This document shows positions 1-5,893 of a DNA stretch of 5,893 nucleotides, in pieces (positions within the stretch are counted from its first letter, which is position 1; each line of letters opens with the position of its first letter). Position numbers and translations under genes: made by a program. Below the pieces are notes generated by a model. It did not search any database, had not been told where the DNA came from, and was given only the letters and a program-made list of their open reading frames with translations. The stretch spans positions 241 to 6,133 of the forward strand of contig DUZB01000401.1 in assembly GCA_013349725.1 (NCBI GenBank), written 5' to 3'. This DNA is from Deltaproteobacteria bacterium (lineage in GTDB: Bacteria; Desulfobacterota; DSM-4660; Desulfatiglandales; Desulfatiglandaceae).

Positions 1-15
1 CTCATGTGTATGTGT

Positions 16-1344
16 TTATCCAAACAGCGAGGACAGGCCCCGCAACCCACCTTTTTTTGTAAAACGCTCCATCATCTTCTTCGTCTGCGCAAAATTTTTC
101 AGGAGACGGTTTACATCCTGCACGGTGGTTCCACTCCCCATGGCAATTCTACGTCTTCTGCTGCCATTTATAATCTTGAATTTTCTTCTTTCGACCGCCG
201 TCATGGAATTAATGATCGCTTCCACTTTGACCAGTTCTTTCTCATCCGGTTTCATCCCTTTCATTGCTTTCAACTTCCCCATACCGGGAAGCATCCCCAG
301 GATATCGTCGAGAGATCCAAGTTTTTTCATCTGTTTGAGCTGGGAACGAAAGTCCTCGAGATCGAACTCATTTTTTTTCAGTTTTTTCTCTAATTCTTTT
401 GCTTCTTTCTCACTGAATTGATCTTGAGCCTTTTCGATTAAGGAGAGAACATCTCCCATTCCAAGGATTTGGGAAGCCATCCTATCGGGATGAAAAGGCT
501 CCAGAGCACTGATCTTTTCCCCGACCCCGACAAATTTTATCGGCTTGCCCGTCACAGCACGTACGGACAGTGCGGCTCCTCCCCTGGCATCGCCTTCCAT
601 TTTGGAGAGCACCACGCCGGTGATATTCAGACTCTCGTTAAACTGTCCGGCTACATTGACCGCATCCTGCCCGGTCATTGCATCTGCAACCAGCAAAATT
701 TCCGACGGATTAACCCTGGTCTTGATCCTTACCAGTTCATCCATCAGGGTTTTGTCGATGTGCAGGCGCCCCGCAGTATCAATGATCAGGACATCTGCTC
801 CTTCTTGTTTTGCCCTGCTCAAGGCTGCTACACAGATGTCATCCGGCTTACTGTCAGACTCAGAAGGAAAAACCGGTACATCAATTTCTGCGCCAAGCCT
901 CTTCAGTTGTTCAATGGCGGCCGGCCTATATACATCAGCGGGAACAAGGTAAGGCTTTTTTCCCTGTTTGCGAAGGTATTTTGCAAATTTGGCGGCAGTC
1001 GTCGTTTTTCCGGAACCTTGAAGTCCCACCAACATGATCAGGTGGGGAGGGGCGCCCTCAAACTCAAGCCCATGCTGGGCGTCTCCCATGAGCCGGGTCA
1101 GTTCCTCATTAACGATCTTGATAATCTGCTGACCCGGAGTAAGGCTTTCCAGGACTTCCTGCCCCACGGCCCTGTTCCGAATATCACTGACCAGTTCTTT
1201 TACTACTTTGTAATGAACGTCCGCCTCCAGTAGGGCCAGGCGAACTTCCTTGAGGGCATCCTGGATATTCTTCTCCGTCAGTCTGCCCCGACCGGTCAGC
1301 TTTTTGAAAACCCCGTTTAATTTATCGGATAAGCTCTCAAACAT
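16..1344 (-). CDS. ffh: Signal recognition particle GTPase Ffh (SRP54 homologue)
   Basis: Ffh binds SRP RNA and signal peptides of nascent chains and, with its receptor FtsY, delivers ribosomes to the inner membrane. The 442-residue product has the full order of parts: an N-domain helical bundle (about 1-95), a GTPase G domain with P-loop GLQGSGKTT (107-115), DTAGR (189-193), the guanine-recognition loop SKMEGDARGG (247-256) and GVGEK (273-277), then the methionine-rich M domain (about 298-442) with the LGMLPGMGKLKAMKG finger-loop region (349-363) and the RNA-binding helix around SRRRRIAMGSG (395-405). Length is normal for the family. I start at the ATG at 1344, giving MFESLSDKL, the usual Ffh N-terminus. 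An in-frame ATG at 1401 would add 19 residues but lies inside the predicted -35 box, so it cannot be the start from that promoter. A weak ribosome site, AAGAGAA, precedes 1344. The guanine-recognition motif reads SKME instead of the common TKxD. Identity is certain. Confidence 0.98.
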   Translation of the reverse strand: MFESLSDKLNGVFKKLTGRGRLTEKNIQDALKEVRLALLEADVHYKVVKELVSDIRNRAVGQEVLESLTPGQQIIKIVNEELTRLMGDAQHGLEFEGAPPHLIMLVGLQGSGKTTTAAKFAKYLRKQGKKPYLVPADVYRPAAIEQLKRLGAEIDVPVFPSESDSKPDDICVAALSRAKQEGADVLIIDTAGRLHIDKTLMDELVRIKTRVNPSEILLVADAMTGQDAVNVAGQFNESLNITGVVLSKMEGDARGGAALSVRAVTGKPIKFVGVGEKISALEPFHPDRMASQILGMGDVLSLIEKAQDQFSEKEAKELEKKLKKNEFDLEDFRSQLKQMKKLGSLDDILGMLPGMGKLKAMKGMKPDEKELVKVEAIINSMTAVERRKFKIINGSRRRRIAMGSGTTVQDVNRLLKNFAQTKKMMERFTKKGGLRGLSSLFG

Positions 1345-1371
1345 GATTTCTCTTGAACATGATAAATTTTC

Positions 1372-1401
1372 AGTATATTTTAAGTGACCTTTTTTTGTCA
1401 A
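1372..1401 (-). promoter_or_regulatory. Sigma70-type promoter of ffh
   Basis: Read on the minus strand, a perfect -35 box TTGACA (1396-1401) is followed after 18 bases by the -10 box TATACT (1372-1377), five of six matches to consensus. Transcription would begin near 1364-1366, leaving a leader of about 20 bases before the ffh ATG at 1344. The very short leader and near-consensus boxes suit a constitutive housekeeping gene. This is a consensus match only; no start-site data are available. Confidence 0.75.
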
Positions 1402-1491
1402 TAAAAAAACGGGGCCGAAGGAAACTTTACTCCTAATTCTTCGATATTACCACATTTTAGCTCTTTTAACACGAAAATATTTGGAGCTACG

Positions 1492-1545
1492 GCAATTCTC
1501 ATTATGGCTATTTCTCCCATGCATCAGATCCATAATGAGAATTGC
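1492..1545. repeat. 16-bp perfect inverted repeat (hairpin)
   Basis: The left arm GCAATTCTCATTATGG (1492-1507) is the exact reverse complement of 1530-1545, with a 22-base spacer holding ATGCAT. There is no T-run after either arm, so it is not a standard intrinsic terminator. It does not sit next to a gene end: ffh starts about 150 bases to the left and the next gene about 250-290 bases to the right. It may be a dispersed palindromic repeat, a structured transcript, or a binding site. Confidence 0.85.
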
Positions 1546-1683
1546 TGCATGAGGCAATTTTTGGGTTGCCATGAAAGCCGATACCATCTACTATCCGAGT
1601 GCTCAGCCTTTTTGCCGCGAAGTTTACGAAAAGTGATGAAGTTAAGTCTAGCCAAAGATATTTTAAATTTCATCCTGTAAAGA

Positions 1684-1749
1684 ATTCAGGAGTCAGAAGG
1701 AAAGGGAAGGGAAGGCGTTTTTTTTGATTCTGGATTCTGACTCCTGAAT
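1684..1749. repeat. 15-bp perfect inverted repeat with a purine-rich spacer
   Basis: The arm ATTCAGGAGTCAGAA (1684-1698) is exactly repeated in inverted form at 1735-1749. The 36-base spacer has a strand-asymmetric purine tract (GGAAAGGGAAGGGAAGG, 1699-1715), then a run of eight T, then GATTCTG repeated twice (1726-1732, 1733-1739), the second copy running into the right arm. No flanking target duplication is visible. The form resembles short interspersed palindromic repeats, but copy number cannot be judged from one window. Confidence 0.85.
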
Positions 1750-1792
1750 ACTGTGTGATGAAGTATACGTTATTACAATGGGTTATGCATTG

Positions 1793-1820
1793 TGAGAGAT
1801 AATCTCTCAGATTTAATCTG
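1793..1820. promoter_or_regulatory. Two abutting small palindromes, possible operator
   Basis: TGAGAGATAATCTCTCA (1793-1809) is a perfect 8-1-8 palindrome, followed with a 2-base overlap by CAGATTTAATCTG (1808-1820), a perfect 6-1-6 palindrome. They lie 17-44 bases before the preferred start ATG of the phosphorylase gene, where a repressor operator or a 5'-leader hairpin could act. The first palindrome contains GATAAT (1798-1803), a possible -10 box, which would fit repressor occlusion. No regulator is identified. Confidence 0.45.
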
Positions 1821-1836
1821 TAAGAATCTATATCAT

Positions 1837-2598
1837 ATGAAGAATTCACTGGACGATGAAGGAATCATTCGACCACACAAAGGCAGAAACGATCCTGCTC
1901 TGGGAAACGACGTGATCATGACCATGATTCCGTCTGATCTTGTTTATCTTGCAGGCAGGATCGGCGCAAAAAAAGTGGCATTCCCGGGTTCCAGGCTGTA
2001 TCCGTTATATGTGAGCGAAGAAAAAAACAGCCCGTTTCTGGCCATTGTCGGTCCTTTCACTGGCGCTCCGCACGCGGTTATGGCTCTGGAAAAACTGATC
2101 GTCCTGGGGGCGAAAAGGATCTGGGTCCTTGGCTGGTGCGGATCTCTGCGGCAGGATGTGCGGGTTGGAGACATCATTCTTCCTACGCTTGCCATTTCAG
2201 AGGAGGGTACATCGAGGCATTATCCTATCGGCGAAAAATCTATTGAGCCGGACAGGGATCTCAACCGGGCGCTTTTGGAATATATGGAACAGGAACAGGT
2301 TCCCTTTTCTTCCGGGGCTGTCTGGACAACGGATGCCATTTATCGGGAAACCCCTGAAAAAGTCAGGCATTTTCAAGGGCGGGGTGTTTTGGGGGTAGAG
2401 ATGGAACTGTCCGCGCTATTCACGGTGGCCCTGTATCGTTCCGTTTCCATGGCCGGGTTGCTGGTTGTTTCAGATGAACTATTTGAATGTAAATGGACTC
2501 CAGGTTTTTCAAATCCCGCACTCAAGAGAGGGTCTCGCCGTGCGGCTGAGATTCTCCTGAGCGGAATAGGGCACCCGGCCGGGAGAACCGTTCGCTGA
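1837..2598 (+). CDS. Nucleoside phosphorylase, PNP/UDP family (uridine phosphorylase-like)
   Basis: A cytosolic enzyme of the PNP/UDP family (phosphorolysis of a nucleoside to free base and ribose 1-phosphate). In the 253-residue form I see the family pattern: VGPFTGAPHAVMALEKL (71-87) for phosphate and ribose contacts, LGWCGSL (98-104), RVGDIILP (109-116), the ribose-binding GVEMELSAL (186-194), and VVSDE (210-214), where the conserved aspartate acts on the base. The substrate is not determined; uridine is favoured by general resemblance, but purine nucleosides or another modified nucleoside are possible. Start choice: a GTG at 1792 would add 15 residues but lacks a ribosome site and would make the paired palindromes coding. 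The ATG at 1837 has a weak AAGAA ten bases upstream and is preferred, with moderate certainty. The DUF1786 gene follows 24 bases after the stop, so the two are probably co-transcribed. Confidence 0.88.
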   Translation: MKNSLDDEGIIRPHKGRNDPALGNDVIMTMIPSDLVYLAGRIGAKKVAFPGSRLYPLYVSEEKNSPFLAIVGPFTGAPHAVMALEKLIVLGAKRIWVLGWCGSLRQDVRVGDIILPTLAISEEGTSRHYPIGEKSIEPDRDLNRALLEYMEQEQVPFSSGAVWTTDAIYRETPEKVRHFQGRGVLGVEMELSALFTVALYRSVSMAGLLVVSDELFECKWTPGFSNPALKRGSRRAAEILLSGIGHPAGRTVR

Positions 2599-2610
2599 AG
2601 TCAATTCTTC

Positions 2611-2615
2611 TGGAG
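2611..2615 (+). promoter_or_regulatory. Ribosome binding site of the DUF1786 gene
   Basis: TGGAG lies seven bases before the ATG at 2623. A TTG codon directly before that ATG (2620) could also be read as a start, but its spacing would be only four bases and TTG is weak, so the site favours ATG 2623. Confidence 0.6.
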
Positions 2616-2622
2616 AACTTTG

Positions 2623-5692
<3,070 letters not shown>

Positions 5693-5693
5693 G

Positions 5694-5699
5694 ACAATT
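5694..5699. repeat. Left copy of putative target-site duplication (ACAATT)
   Basis: ACAATT directly abuts the left terminal repeat of the element and is identical to 5884-5889. It begins one base after the ligA stop codon, placing the insertion in the ligA 3' untranslated region. Confidence 0.7.
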
Positions 5700-5883
5700 C
5701 GGGCTTGGTTCTAACTTCGCCCACTTGATCCAATTAGTGGAGAGTACGTTCGGAAGGTCATAATCTTAATCGTAGTCATAATCTTACTCTTTTACGGCCT
5801 ATTTTAGAGCTGCCCGATTAAGATTACGAGTAAGATTATGAGTAAGAAAATAAATCTAATGGACCACGTTAGAACCAAGCCCG
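5700..5883. mobile_element. MITE-like element, 184 bp, with 16-bp terminal inverted repeats
   Basis: The element starts with CGGGCTTGGTTCTAAC (5700-5715) and ends with its exact reverse complement (5868-5883). The hexamer ACAATT lies immediately outside both ends (5694-5699 and 5884-5889), as expected of a target-site duplication. The interior has no reading frame of useful size; it holds a partly repeated second tier (GATCCAATTAG near 5728 against CTAATGGACC near 5856) and inverted arms of period-6 repeats, so the whole could fold as a long hairpin. Exact terminal repeats, flanking duplication, small size and no transposase together define a miniature inverted-repeat transposable element. 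The parent transposon family is not identifiable here. Lying just after ligA, it may also act on the 3' end of the ligA transcript. Confidence 0.8.
5759..5848. repeat. Inverted arms of degenerate period-6 repeats inside the MITE-like element
   Basis: From 5763 the left arm reads as hexamers AATCTT, AATCGT, AGTCAT, AATCTT, ACTCTT. The right arm from 5815 reads CGATTA, AGATTA, CGAGTA, AGATTA, TGAGTA, the same pattern in inverse. Exact pairs include 5761-5772 with 5815-5826 (12 bp) and 5776-5789 with 5828-5841 (14 bp), and 5759-5774 matches 5825-5840 at 15 of 16 positions. Several pairing registers are therefore possible. The spacer (5790-5814) contains GGCC and AGAGCT. Confidence 0.8.
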
Positions 5884-5889
5884 ACAATT
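5884..5889. repeat. Right copy of putative target-site duplication (ACAATT)
   Basis: ACAATT directly abuts the right terminal repeat and matches 5694-5699. If it is a true duplication, the pre-insertion sequence ran from the ligA stop through one ACAATT copy into GGTT at the window end. Confidence 0.7.
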
Positions 5890-5893
5890 GGTT

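Larger units (their letters stand above)
1402..1791. other. Divergent intergenic region without a gene
   Basis: This stretch separates ffh (minus strand) from the phosphorylase gene (plus strand). I see no reading frame with a plausible start and family signature, and no tRNA or SRP RNA signature. It is AT-rich and contains the two inverted repeats listed separately, a 6-bp inverted repeat (TAGCTC at 1458-1463 with GAGCTA at 1484-1489), and a 10-bp direct repeat GTGATGAAGT at 1633-1642 and 1755-1764. No clear promoter for the rightward genes was found: the best -10 candidate is GATAAT at 1798-1803, without a convincing -35 box. Confidence 0.7.

Noticed and set aside
469..1233. Long plus-strand open frame opposite ffh
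   Set aside because: It is antisense to the well-conserved Ffh coding region, shows no family signature, and is a frame shadow.
1345..1401. Longer Ffh with 19 extra N-terminal residues from the ATG at 1401
   Set aside because: The extension covers the predicted -35 and -10 boxes and the extra residues do not resemble an Ffh N-terminus, while the 1344 start gives a normal one.
1402..1500. Possible SRP RNA gene next to ffh (GGCCGAAGGAAAC looked faintly like the conserved SRP RNA tip)
   Set aside because: The conserved apical stem-loop and the pairing of a 4.5S-type RNA are not present.
1492..1545. Fur-like iron box or intrinsic terminator
   Set aside because: The arms carry CATTAT/ATAATG-like words but the 22-base spacer does not fit a Fur box, and no T-run follows the stem.
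1699..1715. G-quadruplex from GGAAAGGGAAGGGAAGG
   Set aside because: Only two-tetrad quadruplexes are possible because the outer runs are GG; too weak to list as a feature.
1684..1730. Intrinsic terminator using the T8 run
   Set aside because: The T-run lies inside the spacer of the inverted repeat and is not preceded by a GC-rich stem.
5700..5883. Plain ligA terminator instead of a mobile element
   Set aside because: The exact flanking ACAATT repeats and exact 16-bp ends are better explained by insertion; there is no T-run. A secondary effect on transcript ends remains possible.

Overview
This window looks like chromosomal housekeeping DNA from a Gram-negative bacterium with balanced base composition. 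I infer Desulfobacterota (a sulfate-reducer-like lineage). The reasons are the pairing of a DUF1786 gene with a nucleoside phosphorylase, the general character of the Ffh and LigA proteins, and intergenic space holding short palindromic repeats. The assignment rests on family knowledge and was not confirmed by any search.

Layout. On the minus strand, bases 16-1344 encode Ffh, the GTPase of the signal recognition particle, read from a strong sigma70-type promoter at 1372-1401. A divergent intergenic region of roughly 435-490 bases follows. It has no convincing gene but holds two clear inverted repeats (16-bp arms at 1492-1545, 15-bp arms at 1684-1749) and a pair of abutting small palindromes (1793-1820) just before the next gene. 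On the plus strand a compact three-gene run follows: a PNP/UDP-family nucleoside phosphorylase (1837-2598), a DUF1786 protein with an actin/Hsp70/sugar-kinase-like phosphate-binding signature (2623-3678), and ligA, the NAD+-dependent DNA ligase (3671-5692). The gaps are 24 bases and then an 8-base overlap, so the three are probably one transcript.

Eight bases after the ligA stop lies a 184-bp non-coding element (5700-5883). It has perfect 16-bp terminal inverted repeats, an exact flanking 6-bp direct repeat (ACAATT), and inner arms made of degenerate period-6 repeats. It reads as a MITE-type non-autonomous mobile element and is the most notable non-genic structure here.

Functionally, Ffh serves co-translational membrane targeting and LigA seals DNA nicks. 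The phosphorylase and DUF1786 genes form a plausible pair, perhaps in nucleoside or nucleotide salvage, but the role of DUF1786 cannot be fixed from sequence. I found no defence system, phage gene, CRISPR array, tRNA or rRNA.
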